Shown here one piece after another: positions 50,796 to 64,000 of a DNA stretch of 64,000 nucleotides. Source of the DNA: Burhinus oedicnemus (taxonomy: Eukaryota; Chordata; Aves; Charadriiformes; Burhinidae); the NCBI GenBank assembly GCA_008921705.1, contig VFFE01007789.1, positions 2,111,285 through 2,175,284 of the forward strand, given 5' to 3'. How positions within the stretch are numbered: position 1 is the first letter of the stretch; every line of letters starts with the position of its first letter. The notes below the pieces were generated by a model. The model searched no databases, had not been told where the DNA came from, and saw only the letters and a list, made by a program, of their open reading frames with translations. Position numbers and translations under genes: made by a program.

Positions 50796-53099
50796 TATCT
50801 GAAAAAATAAAAATGTTCTTGTATTCATTGTCCCATTGTATCTCTACTAAATCAGATAAAGCGGGTGTGTTCTTGCTCTCTCTGAAGTTGTATCACTTAC
50901 TTCAATGATAGTGGGATTTGAGCTGCGTATTTAAACAGCATCTAAACAAAAAGCTTGAAAGGCATTGTGTGTAGTTTATGCAGTAATATCCACCCTTCTT
51001 TTATAAATACAAGATATCTTGTTCTGTTATGAGAGTACGTGAATTATTGGAATGATCACTGGAAAGCTCACAATCGTAAGATCTTTACCATTAAGCTACA
51101 TTGTTCCTTATCAGTACTTTTTTCCTGTCCCATGGAAACACTGTTCAAATTTAAACAACTAGCCATTGAATAACAGCAGCAGTCTTTAGGGTTTTTTAAG
51201 ATACATTAGAACTCCATTTCTTCTTAAACATGGTAAAGTTTTGCTGAGTCACATCATCCTAGAAAAAACAAATCTGAATTATTTTATTAAATAAAAGGCA
51301 AGGTTCCAGTAGCTCAATGAGTTATCTACTGATTCTCAAGGGTTCTTCAAAAAATGTAACACAATTCTGGTCAAAAATAATGTGTGGGAACTCATTCATT
51401 TCATAAATATAAGGAAATGAACTATTTTGCTATACACTTCCTACAGTTCCCCCCTTCTTTCTCCTTCCCATTTGTATGTCTACCTCCTGCACCAGTGCCC
51501 AAAATAACTTTCCTATCTGTCCCCATGCATTATGTCGAAAGTCCAACGATGGAAAAATTGTAGGGTTCGAGCACCAGGTGTTGATGCTATCAGGATGTGA
51601 AAAAAAAAAAATTATTGCACATCCAGGTGAAGAACAGTGGGAGAACTGTTCCTTGATTAAGGCAAATTTGGATGTTCTGTCAATCTACTTCTGAACAGTA
51701 CGAAGAGTCTTGGTGTACGTGATCTTGCAAAATCCTCACCAAATTCTAATTTTACTTAATAAAAATTTAAGTGAAAGTCCTAAGGATTTAGAATGTCCCT
51801 GTGGTCTAAATTACACTCCTGGATTTCTTGTATTTCAGACAATTTTGTACATACTAATGGGAAGTTTAAAAAATTGAAATGGTAAAATGACCAGTATAAC
51901 TTCATATATACTCTCTCCTCTTTTGAAATGTGTCAAGGGATAATAATGTTTCTTCTCTTTGACAATCTTTATTGTTCTAGCTTGAAATAGGTTTGGGCTC
52001 CCAAAGCATTTGAAATGCTGAACTTTGGCTGTGTGCATGTAAGTACATTCCAAATATAACTCTATATTGCTATTGAAGGAGGGAGGAGGGGAGAGGAAAG
52101 CTCTTCTGAAAGTTACAACATAAACCAAAAAAAATAATTTTAAAAAATTAGTAAATTATAACCTACTTTGAAAAGCTAAGCTAGCCAACAAAACCATCCA
52201 CAAAAACAGAAGAAAAATCTCTACACAGTCTGAGATAATATGAAATGCACCTGTATCCATTTTTATTTACCTGTGTTTATCGTCACTAGAAGAATGGCTA
52301 TGCTCATTATAAGGAAACTAAAACAAGCTGTCTGGATCTGGTCCTCATCTGACTTGGACTTGTATAAGCAGAAACAACTGTAATACATCTCTGCTATTTT
52401 AGGATTGTAAAGTCTCTAAATCATACCTTCCTCATTCCTTAGACTAAGGATTCTAATTTCATAAAAAACAAGATTTCTCTTATGGAGGTCTCGGGAGAGG
52501 GAGTGTTGGGGGGGGAAAAGAATCTTTTTTTTTTCTCCCTTTTCCTTTGAAATATTGGAAAATAATGATATAATTTGAGTGAAATAGGCATGTTTTGCTA
52601 CCAAGGACTATCTATACTTTAATCTTTATTAGTAAAGCAATTTACAGCAATAAATGAGTAAGTGTAGACTGTAACCTAAAATAACAGAAGAAAACTTGTA
52701 GACACACTTTAGCAATCCTGATATCTTGCAACAGTTTTTGTAACATAATTTATCCTGTGTGAATAAGTACCCTTGCTTTAAAGTATTAACAAGCAAAACC
52801 ATTCTCAAATATGAATATAAAATATAATCTTTAAAGAACATGGGTTAGAAGGCAGTCTTCAGGAGACATTTTCATTGTTCACTTGTACATTTTAGAAAAT
52901 GCTACTCCATTGTAAACATATATCCTGGTTACACCCATTGCAGTTCTAAACTTAAAGGCACCTTGGAGTTCTGGTTTTGTGTCTCTGAGCTATGCTTGTG
53001 AATAGGATATCTGTGATGGCCTATTTGTGTCACTGGATAACTACAGTGAATATACAGAGTTCCACTCTGTACGTTATTTTGATTTCTTCTCACTCTTCA

Positions 53100-53420
53100 C
53101 AGTCTTACATGGAATAGAAGTATAATGATCCACTCCACCCGAGCCAGGTATTTCCTGGTAATTAATTAATGGCAGTTAAGGGATTTTAGATTTGCTGTTG
53201 GCGCTCAACTCAATGAATTGTCAACCCTCAGGAAATACCCTCCCTACTTGTCATATCTGCCAAATTACTAATTAAGCATCTAATACTGAAAAGCAAACAA
53301 CATTTTAATGTTGTTATTAGTTTCACCCATTTCAATGAAATTAATCAATTAAATCTTGTACTGCCTAAAATCTGAACAATAGGTAATTTGCATTGTATAC
53401 CAGTGACCACTTTTATTGGC
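53100..53420. promoter_or_regulatory. Candidate conserved non-coding element
   Basis: It contains taattaattaatgg, actaattaag, ttaatcaattaa and an octamer-like aatttgcat, plus an 11-bp perfect inverted repeat (GGTATTTCCTG at 53147-53157 and CAGGAAATACC at 53229-53239). The density of TAATTA and POU-type sites resembles vertebrate developmental enhancers. Conservation itself cannot be seen from one sequence. Confidence 0.25.
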
Positions 53421-53667
53421 GGAAATTGACTACAAAATAATAAAACAAAATTTAAAAAAAAATGAAATAATAAAAGAGACAGGCAACTCTTCCTACAAAC
53501 CCTGTCTTTATTAAATTAATATAACTATTGGGTATGGGTATATATAATATACCCATAAAAGTTGCTTATATCCAGCTTCTCCAGATAGTTTTATAACTGA
53601 GTACAAATTTTGGAATGTCAAAAATTTAACTGAAAATATTAATGTGTTTGATGTTTATTTGCTAAAT

Positions 53668-53741
53668 AGGAAGAAAGACGTAAAGAAAAGAGGGGAGAAG
53701 GAAGAAAGAGGGGAGGAGACGAGACAAGGAGTGGGGAAAAG
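53668..53741 (+). repeat. Purine-rich (polypurine) tract of about 74 bp
   Basis: Nearly all A/G: aggaagaaagacgtaaagaa, then aagaggggagaaggaagaaa, then gaggggaggagacgagacaa. Only a few pyrimidines interrupt it. Confidence 0.75.
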
Positions 53742-56700
53742 TGTTGAAATGGGTCTCATTTTGAAGGACTAAGTTCACAAAATCAGTTAAAAAAAAATGA
53801 AAACAAAGTGTTGCTGTTCAACTTCCACCTTATACTTGAGAGCTCAAATGACACAGCCAGATATTTGGGAATTAGGGTCAGCACCTCTCTGTGCATGAGT
53901 CAGAATAAATATTTCAAGCAAATGGTCCTCCTGATTTCGTGGTGTCCTACAGGAGATTCTTATACTCTACAGTACCTATAAAAAAGCACTCCCCCCTGCA
54001 GAAATTATTCTATTTTAGATAAAATACAAAAACATTAATTACACCAAAGCATGAAAGCATGAGTTCTAATGCAGACATGGAATCTCAGGTGCCCCAACCA
54101 TCCCATCAACTGCTTATTTATGATGTTGTAGACAGAAGGACACACTCCTGCCTGGTTGGTTTTGAGCAACCTCTTCTTTTTTATTACAGCTGGCTGAAAC
54201 TGGCATTAAGAAAAATATAGAAGTTGAACAAAACATTAAGATTTGACCAGAAAGAAATTTGCCTCTTTTGTTGCATGTTAAAATAAATTCTTTTCATATT
54301 GACTGTTAAGAAAATAAATCATTCTGTGTATGAGCTGAATAAACAAATCATATTCATACAGCCCGTTCACTTAAAGGAAATTTCTCTCAGGTCCTGCTGT
54401 TGTAAATGTCCAGCCCACTCTTCTTAGACTGTATATTTATGTTTTCTGCAGAGATCAAACATAGTTTTAACTCTTAAAAGGAATTACACAGGAGGTGTGC
54501 TCAGACATGCTCAGGGATTGGGCAAGAAAATACTCAAAACTTCTTTTGACTTTCTTATTACCTTTCCAGTCTGTTTCACAGATGTGGGACTCTTGGAAAC
54601 ATTTAGCATGAAAAGTGTTACTGCCCATTATTCCCTTACATCATCAGAAGCAGTCAGAAGAAGAACAATGGGAGTTGTTTCCAGGAACGATAAGGAAGGC
54701 TTTGTTTGGATTATCCCCTGGTACAGTGGTTACTGTTGGGTAGCATCATAAGCAGTAGGTAATTACTCATTTTTTAGCCTGTTCTATAATGTCATTACAA
54801 GGAGTGAGGCTTTCCTCTCCTTAAAACACATACTGTCTCTTGCTTGACATAAACTTGGCTTGCACTAAATCATATGTTTTAAGAGAAGTTAAAGAAAGAG
54901 GTATATCTTTCACATTCTTTTTGCAAAAATGAAAAAGAATCAGATTTATCAATCATGACTTACTTCCCTTAGTTACCTAACACTTCAAAAAGTGAGATCT
55001 CCTGCTAGAAAAATTACATGTTTTTATTAGGTTTCTGTAATTAATTATATAAAAAAAAACTTTCTAAGCACAAATCGTGTTCTTTACATGCTTAATTAGT
55101 AGGAACCTGCATCAGTGCCTAAGGGAGTCAGTGGAATACCTTGAATGGATGGCAGTTGAACCAAATTTTTTGTTGCTGTTGTTAGTCAGGTTTAATAGGT
55201 TTTTCAAGTTGCAAAGGAAGCAATGAAGGGTTGACAGAACATACAATTCCATTTGTTTTAAATAATTTTCTTTTCATCTTTTCAGAGCGATTTTCAAAAG
55301 CTGTTGACAAGGGACTTGCTACGTTTCAGCTGAAATACAAGACAAAATTCCCCTTAACTTTAGTAGCAGCATATTTTTGTAAACCCTAAGTTCTCTTCAA
55401 AATTCTTCCTGTAATTTTGTACTTGTGTTTTAGCTATAAGACAAAGGATTGTTTTGCCACTGACGTAACTAAATCTCTGAGTCAGTGGAATTGAATCTTT
55501 TGGGGCCAGCAGGTACTTAACACATGTACTGTAATAAGAGCCAATAGTATTTTAAGAAACAAAGTTGAACTATACAATATACTGATATTTAACAATTTGG
55601 CAGTATAAAGGCTGACAGGCATAAATGTTAGGTCTAACTTCAATTGCTTATCCTGTTAGAGTGAATCCTCTGAGAAACTTAAAAACCATGTTTCATTCCA
55701 AAGTAATTGACCACAGAAAAATCCTTCTCTCAGCACTGGTTATTAGCATTGAAAGCCTACATTCACCTACTTTTTTTAAGAAAAAGAAGAAACACGTCCT
55801 TCTAGAAAAGAAGTACTACCTTTCCAACCACCACATGAAAGTCAAGCTACAGTTAACAGAAGCAATATTTTAAATTATGCTGGAGTTCCACGTGTTTCTA
55901 AATGAAAGTTCTGCTTTTCAAATATACTTGAATTCATTTCAGGGGAAAAAAACCCTACCTTTTTTTATGAACACCGAGCAGCAAGATTTTATTTAAAGGA
56001 ATTTTATGAGTAGGTACTCTACTATTCATGTTATTATGATTCAAAGTATTGTTGCCATTAGAAAGTGGAGCCACACAGAATGAACACGTTCGCATGCTTG
56101 GATCTTGTGACCACTGCCCTTCACTTCAACCCCAAGACTGTTCTGATTTACAACACCAATCAATGGCTCCAAAGAACTGAAGCTCCACAAAGAGGTGCTG
56201 GAACATTCTGGCCACTTTCCTTCTGCAGAAGGGCTAGGCAAGCAAGAGGAGATATGGAAAGGAAGCACCATTGGTGAAGTACAAAGAAGTCTAATTTGCC
56301 TCTGAGGCTTGGATACCAAATAAAGAGGACATATAGCTCCAAGAACCCTCCCATTTACATCAAGGGTGCATCTGCCTCTGCATCTAGTACAGGATTTTAT
56401 AATAAAAGACACCAACATCAGAATTGACAGGTTTAAATACCTATGGTAAGGCATCTTATATGCAAACGTAGGCATCTAGATGAATCCAGATTTTCCATCT
56501 CCTCATTTTCTTTTGTTTCCCTTTAGGGAGAGCTATAAGAACCCAATGCATCCAAGCATTAGACCACTAGAGGTTATACCTCATACAAGGCCCCAACATA
56601 AAAATTGTAACCCAAAGACAATGCTTTTATAAGGCTTGTAACTGTCTATACACAGAATGCTCATACCTCAGCTCTCAATCCCTTTCAGGGAGCAGTAAGT

Positions 56701-59700
56701 GCATGTTTACATGACTGTGTACGGACAATTGTATATCCACTCCACCCAGCTCACCAGGTCTGAGAAAGCTCCGATCCGGAAGCCATGCAGCAGCATTAAC
56801 TGGATGCTGAGAGGCAAGGTATGTTAACTCAGGCTCGGTGCCACACAAATTAGGTTACACAACTCCTGGCCAGAAGTGCCTCACATCCGTCCCACTTAGA
56901 CTACAGGGAGAACAGATCTATAACAATTTGTTCTTGTACTCTTACACAGGTAGACATACTTCATATTTTCTCAAAACATACTGTACAATTTCCACATCTT
57001 CCTTTTTTGGCTCTGAACCTGATAGGAAGATGGTTTTAGATGGGAAGGAAGTAGTTTTAATGAGTAATAATCCATTCACTCATCAATAACTTTTTAAACT
57101 ACTTATCAACTGAAAGTTTGTATAGGGAACTTGTGAATAAAACATTTAACAAATCCAACAATCAAAACAAAATATCTATTCAAGGGTATCTAAATGTGGT
57201 AAAGCACATCAAAAGGTATATAGGTATACTTTTAATTCAGTTTATTGCCTATAGCATAAGTTCAACACATGACCTAATCTGTTTGTGGCTGCAATAAACC
57301 AGCGTGAGTTCAAAGCCACTACAACTACACTTTTAGAGAGGCAGAAACACAGAAAGTCAGTGTAGAAACAAACAGCAAAGCGATGGAACTGAAAACCTGT
57401 GAAATGAAGACAGATATTTATGCAATATTAGTTGATTATCCAGGTTTTTATAAACCAGCCACACATATAGCGAATATAAAACATTTGTAAACAAGAATCA
57501 TTCAACATCAGAATTCATGAAGTTACTACCATGCTGCAAAAGCAGTCTACAGCACTGAGCCAAATATTATATGATAAAAAAGTAAAAGCTACACATTCAC
57601 ACAAAATTCTTTGCTGAAAAATGTCCTAGTGTTTCCAACCTTGTCAGAAGGTAACTTAAAAACACAGTGCCTGATCTTTTGGATTGGCCTGTAGGACTCC
57701 AAGGTCACAGAAACAAGCTGCAATTAAAAAGGGTGTAATGAGGAAAGGTCATGAAAAATGAATAGGAACATGACCCAGCACTACACAGCAGTGAGGTACA
57801 AAAACAAGCGGGATGGGAAGGCGCCAGCCAGCATGCTTTCCTATCTAATCAGCTGTGTGATAACGGAGGAAGTAAGTTAAGGGAGGGAGTCTTCAGCTCT
57901 TAAAACAATCCCCAAGACTCCATTTCTGCACTGGTAATGCAGTGTCTTTAGGATTCTGTCCAAGAGAATAACTAAAAGGAAGCTTAGCAATCACTAATTG
58001 TCAGCTTCATATTTGTTCATGGATAATAATGACCTGTTTGAACTAGGACAGCAGATACTGCTTTTCGCCAGTTACCTAGCACTGTCAACACAATGGTACG
58101 TATTTTGGTTTTTGAAGCCTCACAAAACAAACCCTGATACACATCTCTACCACGGCAAGACCATGCGGGTGCATTGCAAGTACCCAGTCCTGTGCTGACT
58201 TTCACACTTCATTTCTCCTGAAACATCTCAATGACATTTCAAACACACTGTTCTGATTCCTCACTTTTTGTAACAATAACAGGATCACTGTAGATGCTCT
58301 CTGGGAGAAATCTGACTGAATCTGAGTTTTGAAGAAGTAATGTTTCTTCAGATTTCTAAGATGCAACACAATGTGAAGAGATTTCAGATTTAAGTAACTT
58401 AAGAATTCTGATTCATGAATATAGCTTATAGCAGCTAAGAAAGTTAACCAAGATCTGCCATCCACCCTCCATGAGGGTGCCCAGGCAACAGAGGTCTACA
58501 AGAATCAGCTGTTTACTGCTGTAGTTTATGGACTAGCACTTAAGGCAAACTGATCAGTAACATATTTGCATGGTTGACTACCATGTAGTTTTATTGTCTT
58601 AACAAGAAAAAAATGAATTCTGCCAGAAAAAAACCCCAGCAAGTCTTGAATTGAAGAGACTAGGGAATGCAGAAATCATTACCTATATCATAAGCTATTT
58701 CATCCCACTCCCTTGCTGTTTATAATTTGCATTTAATTTCTCGTTTAATTTTTCCCTTGTCAGGTACCAGCTGTGGGGGGTTGCTATGCTTTTCTCCATT
58801 AGTTTAGAGTTTTTACCCTCCTGTGCTGCAGACAATCCATGAAGTTACTTGCATACTGTAACCCAGAATATTTACTTTTGCCTTCGTTGGGCTTTCAGCA
58901 GTACACACAAATGATGTTCAAAGGATAGCAAAGGTCTTCAAGATATTTATTGCATTCTATTACCCATATAATTTGTATTTATCTTGACCATTTCTTATTC
59001 CAATTATAATGTCGTAAACAGCATAATCTAGATAAGCCTTCCCACGTACAACTGAGAAGCGGTGCTTATACAGCACTTTCATTTAAAAGAAGAGAGCACT
59101 GAATGACAGAACAAGTTTGGGTATTTCAAAGACTGAACCCTCCTTGCTTGTGAACATCCTTGGTTTTTCTGTATAAAACTAGTTTTAATATTAATTATCT
59201 CTTTTAATATTGCTTATAAATCTGAAAATTGCAACTAATTGCATGCTTTGTTGTGTGTTAGTTGTTGAACTAGCTGTGTGCTTTGTGAAAGGTTGATTTC
59301 TGTTGTCAAGGGGTAAGCTGTTTTGTTTCTTGTATGGAGAAGCATAGCTTTTTATTGCTATAGAAATTAAACAGAGGTTTAAATAAAATGGCAAAGAAAC
59401 TTGAGCTGGAAAACTATGAGAGAAGGAGAGCAGTGAAAGAGTCTGTTCCATCTGTGTCCTCAACCTTCTTTTCATGTCATTTTAAAGATACATATTTGCT
59501 AGGGTCCTGTGGAAATTACATGGCTGGATCTTAAAAACATCAATATCCAACTGATATCCATCCCTCACAGTGATGTTCTCCTGCCAAAGTCGTCTGAATT
59601 CAACACCTAAAGTAGTTTTACCTGAATTGTTGCAGTTTGCTCTCCATCCCAGCTGGAGAGGCAGAATCATCAAATTGAGTAGGCAGCAGGAAGCTTTTCT

Positions 59701-59989
59701 AGCTGCATGGACCCCCAGGATCTCTGCCTCAAGAAACTAAAGGTGACTGCCAAAGGAAGAATGGAGCTTGCAAAGAAACGTACAAGTTCTGCTCAAATGG
59801 CCTTACATCTGTAAGGATTCTACAGGCAGTCTCCAAATTGTTTTTTTGAGAATTCATTCATAAATATGTTTCAGTGCTTTTGCTACATTGACTCTGAACA
59901 GTACTCCAGAACAAAACTGTATCATTTTGAAATGATTGCTTTGGCTTTGATTCAATAATTACTTTAATGAGAAAAGTGAGCTGTTTATA

Positions 59990-60260
59990 TTAAGATATCT
60001 TGCTTACACAAGACAATCTGCTTCACCACAGCTAGAATTCATTAGTCATTATTAAAGCTGGTATACAGAAAATTGCAGGCTCCAGCTTCCCAGGATTACA
60101 TAGTTTTAAAAGGCTTTAAAGCAAAGTAGCTCATTCATTTGCATGCAGGCCAAACAACATGTTTATGATCACTGATTTAAAAAAGACTAATTGGTTTGTA
60201 TTTACCTCCTCACCATCTAAAAGCAAAAGTGACTGAACAAAGTATTTGAATATTCCAAAT
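59990..60260. promoter_or_regulatory. Candidate regulatory block with consensus octamer
   Basis: A perfect POU octamer ATTTGCAT lies at 60137-60144. Nearby are ggctttaaagcaaag (TCF/SOX-like), gactaattgg and a forkhead-like tgtatttac. The case rests on motif clustering only. Confidence 0.2.
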
Positions 60261-61998
60261 TAAATGGGAATGGTGGTTCAACTGAATACATCACTAAATT
60301 CCAGATTACGTTCACAACACACTAAGTGTCTCCTGTTGTAGTCTGGATAAAATATTCTGACATGAGTTCTGCAGTTTGCCCTATTCCTTCTGACCAAGCA
60401 TCATCATTTTATACTCAAAGCTAAAACTTCTGTTTTGAAAAACAGCCAAACTAATAGTTTTCCACACTTCAAAATGACTTCAAAGATGCTAAAACAACAA
60501 CAAAAACCTAAAACCTGAACAAAAAAACCTTCATAAGTTTACAATATGATAAATAAAAAAGTTGGAAAGGAGCTACACAAATAATTTAATTAACAAATTT
60601 CAATAACTTCTCAAGTTTCCTTAGTCTCAGTCTGAATTTTGAGAAGACTTCTTTTAAAGTTTGACCTAAAGTAAGTATTAAGGCAATATTCATACATTAT
60701 TAGGCTACATTTATGACTGATTAGCTTAGCATTTCTTTCTCTTTCAGCAAACTAGCCTCTCCTTTCACAGAGAGGATTATGTTCTGAGAATTATCTTGGG
60801 AAGGGCTTGCTCATATGTTTTGGTTTTTTTTTACAGTCACTATTCTTTCTTTTTCTTCACCTTCCCAGCCAAGTAAATGACTGCCTTTATGTTCTCTGGA
60901 CTATTTCACAACTAGAACACCTCAAAATACTTCGATAGCACCACTTTTTTTTCCTTGTTTGTATTATAGGGAAAGGAGAAGCCCTTATATCCCTTAGGAA
61001 CAAAAGAAAAGTTTCCCAAAATTGGAAAAGGAAATTTCAGACTGTAATGGCATGTGGTTTTGAACCAGACATGAAAGTCTCTGCTGTTCTTATTCTGATC
61101 TCCTTATTATTTGAAACTAGGAGGAAACCTCACAAGAAATAATAGCTTCGTTCTACGAAATGAGATTCCTGGAAAGGGAAAATCAGGCATTGAAGAAAGC
61201 CAGCTATAATTTCTAAACTTCAAACACATGGCATAAATCAACCCACATGCTGGAAAGCCAGCCTCTCCATTCTGCTTGGTCAAGAAGAGGGACAGGCAGC
61301 AGAATGAAAACTTGCCATAAACTAGGAAATAAACTTGCTTTCTCCCTCTCACTGGATCAGAGGAGGAGGTTAACTGTCATCAGAAAATGTGTGGATTGTA
61401 AGTGAGGCACACCCTCCAGGCCTGAGAAGTTAAGGGAAAGCCTTGACCAAAGAGGGAAGCAAAACAATTAAGTCTGCTTTTATAGCAGCTGGCTTATAGC
61501 ACATGTGAAAATGAATCCAGACCAAAAGAACAAAGTAGCCTGGATTACTAACCAAATGACTGATGCTGGAGAAGCATTTTCACTCTGCTATTTACAGGAG
61601 CGCCTCCTTCACCAGTTCCTGCTTCCCTAGAAGCTGCACGGAGACACTTTATTCCAAGAATATTTTTACAGTTTCATCTTAACTTTATTTTTAACCAGAT
61701 TCATTCATACCTACCGATCAACTATTCCTTAAATTATGGATTCCCCCAAACAAAATACATTTTAAAAAAACATTAATCATATTCTTGAGCAGTAGAAACT
61801 GGTGTAGTGCTACAGACTGCTTCCGAATTCCTTCCTTGATGAACTTTCTCTAGTTTAAAACTTGTTCTCACTGTATGGATAGATGTATTTATTCCAAATG
61901 GCAGAAATAATGGCAACTCTTGGGATTATAATCTTCAAAAATTGTGCTAATTAACTTAAGTGGAGTTTTAATGCTTGCAATCAATACATAACTATGAC

Positions 61999-62029
61999 AG
62001 CATTCCCAAATATATGCAATTATATGCAA
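61999..62029 (+). repeat. 10-bp tandem duplication (ATATGCAATT)
   Basis: Two adjacent atatgcaatt units within aaatatatgcaattatatgc and the following aattttt. Each contains a TATGCAA octamer-like core. Confidence 0.5.
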
Positions 62030-63816
62030 TTTTTGGAAAAGAAACAAAAACTATTGTCACTTGAGTTACTGCTTCCTTTGATAACCTTTTACCTATGCAA
62101 TTAATCATCAGTCATGAAACATTACCACAAATTGCAAATAATACAGTGCATACACTGCTCCAAGCATATGTCACTTTTCTAACAGTAATTTGTTGCTTGA
62201 TACCATGTTTTTGGGTTTTGCTGAATTAAGATAAATTAAAAATAACAGGCGCTTGACCTGCTGGCCAAGATGCCATGAAATCCTTGATTAAACAAGCAAA
62301 GATACAGCCAGTTAATTTGCTTTTCCTCTTTGAAAACAGAACTTACTAAATAACAACAGTTTGGGGAGTCTTTTCTATGTTATTTTTTCCACATGTGCCT
62401 TACTTACGGATCCAAAAGGAAACTGTTTCCTCAGCAAGTGTGCATCTGCTCAAAAGGCTTATTTCTCAATCAAAATAACAGCCCACTATATGTAATATCA
62501 CAATTAATTGCTACATAAATGATTCTGTTTTGACAAATATGATCTAGTGAAGGGAATAAGTAGTTCTCTAGAACTAATCACTTGGTTGTAAGCAGACACT
62601 ACTTGCATTCAACCAAACATGAAAAAAAGGAGGATTAAAACAGAATACCTAATTTTGATTTCATATCTAACAACATACCTGCTTAGCATTAGTTGTTCTA
62701 CATCTGACGTATCCTTCAGAGATGACAATTAGGTACAGAGAAGCCATCCCAACTTTAAATGACATGCAAATGGATTTTCAAAGTTTCTAAAAAACATGCA
62801 ACAGTTTTTTTACACATTTGGATCATTAAATATTGAAAATGTGCATTAGGAATGGCAAGAGCATAAAGAATTGGCATAATTCAGAAATTAAGAGGTTTAC
62901 CTACATATAGGAAATTAAACTGAAATATTAGGGGGGCACAACTTTTAAATCCAACTCCCACATCATCAGATTTTTTTAAAATTTGGATAATAACAATGTG
63001 AATAAGGAGGCTTTTACATTTTTCTCCTTTTTTCATCTTTGTAATTTCTACAAATTAAATCAGAGTTGGATTCTGAACAGCAACAGGCAAATTCTGAAAA
63101 CACCTGTTCAAAGAAAAATCAAAATACGTATCACAAGCTCTCCTACATATACACAGACCCAAGCATAAAGTTTCAGGCTGGATGAGCACAGTTCTCTTTT
63201 CAAATACCTAGGATTTTATGTTATCAATCAAGCTGGAAACAGAGTCAATTATTCTATTGGGACCTTTCTTAGGTTATTACACACAATGTGATGATCTCTG
63301 ATTATAAAAATACAGTGCTAAGGATCAAATCCTGACAGGATGTTCTTGAACCACCATAACGGAACGGTCATCTAGGCCTCCCAGCCCTGAGGGTCTTGAC
63401 TGTCTCTTCTTCCTGCCCATGAGTCTTTTAACCACACCCTTTTACATTCATCATATCCAATTATGTATTGCAGACTGGCATCATATACAGCCATGTAGTG
63501 GGACTTGTTGGCTATTACCATTAAGGGGTTTTCCTCATAGTAAGAAAAGTCCGATTGCTTATATATGAGACTTCTGGATTTTTTGCACTGCTAGGATGGC
63601 ACAAACATCTGGAAAATCATAGCTTGGCCTTGCACTCTTATCAACATGTTTGTAACCACAAAATACAACAGGTATTTTTCATTGTATCATAAATCACCCA
63701 CAAAACCAACAGTCAGCATGTCAACCATCTACAGCTAGGAGGCTCTTGCATTTTACCATCTCCCATTTCAGTGTGACTGATTTATTTTACAGGTGCCTTT
63801 TTGCAATTTGCTTACA

Positions 63817-63860
63817 TTGAAAAAAAAAGAAAAAAAACAAAAACCAAAAAAACAACAAAC
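63817..63860 (+). repeat. A-rich low-complexity run
   Basis: Runs of A broken by single G and C bases. It could be a decayed poly(A) of a retroelement, but no element body is recognised upstream. Confidence 0.7.
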
Positions 63861-64000
63861 CTTCTCAGTCACTAGCTTGTATATTTGCAAATGTGGGGCT
63901 TTGCAAACCTGATCTCATAGTGGCATAATTATTATAATATTGGTTTCATGACTCATTCAGTGATTACATGCTAAATGCTAACTGGCCACTCCTTGTCACT

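Larger units (their letters stand above)
45785..64000. other. Intergenic DNA, gene desert
   Basis: About 18 kb of AT-rich DNA with no supported gene. The longest open frame (56041-56475, minus, 144 codons) has no recognisable domain, and an overlapping open frame on the other strand fits chance. Listed separately are a repeated 38-bp motif, an old-repeat scrap, a purine-rich tract, two candidate regulatory blocks and an A-rich run. Confidence 0.65.

Noticed and set aside
56041..56475. Longest open frame in the window (144 codons, minus strand)
   Set aside because: No recognisable domain or splice context, an overlapping open frame exists on the other strand, and one frame of this length is expected by chance in 64 kb of AT-rich DNA.

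Overview
The window looks like nuclear DNA of a bird. It is AT-rich, has introns, and carries CR1 LINE copies, one of them with the short CR1 tail built from ATTCTATG units. There are no bacterial-style operons, rRNA or tRNA genes, CRISPR arrays or other dense coding. The species cannot be fixed from this sequence. A short piece resembling an avian endogenous-retrovirus LTR end hints at a bird, but only weakly.

Region 1 (1 to about 17.05 kb) holds the 3' half of one recognisable gene on the + strand, CALCRL, the calcitonin receptor-like receptor (a class B G-protein-coupled receptor). Five coding exons are visible: 285-345, 463-529, 6349-6567, 6928-6969 and 13213-13434. They run from the end of TM4 through ECL2, TM5, ICL3, TM6, ECL3, TM7, helix 8 and the cytoplasmic tail to the stop. 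All have AG/GT borders and join in one frame into about 203 residues. The 5' half of the gene lies before the window. A long 3' UTR follows, with a 26-bp perfect palindrome and several AATAAA signals, the last at 17031.

Region 2 (about 17.05-39.9 kb) is intergenic. I recognise no protein-coding gene. It holds decayed SINE/LINE remnants and two or three minus-strand exon-like blocks (22456-22621, 23149-23310, 25762-25969) with reasonable splice sites but no shared open frame. It also holds a homeodomain-site cluster that may be an enhancer.

Region 3 (39.9-45.75 kb) contains two CR1 fragments in opposite orientation. One, at 39918-40669 on the minus strand, is the C-terminal part of ORF2 plus the 3' tail. 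The other, at 44278-45720 on the plus strand, covers the end of the endonuclease domain to mid reverse transcriptase and abuts a 30-bp LTR-like scrap. A MIR-type SINE lies between them.

Region 4 (45.75-64 kb) is again intergenic and AT-rich, with no supported gene. It has a purine-rich tract, a repeated 38-bp motif and two blocks that read like conserved non-coding elements.

I found no convincing new multi-gene system. The items most worth following up are the minus-strand exon-like blocks, the candidate regulatory blocks, the 3' UTR palindrome and the CR1/LTR junction. All homology statements come from recognising motifs by eye; no database search was run.
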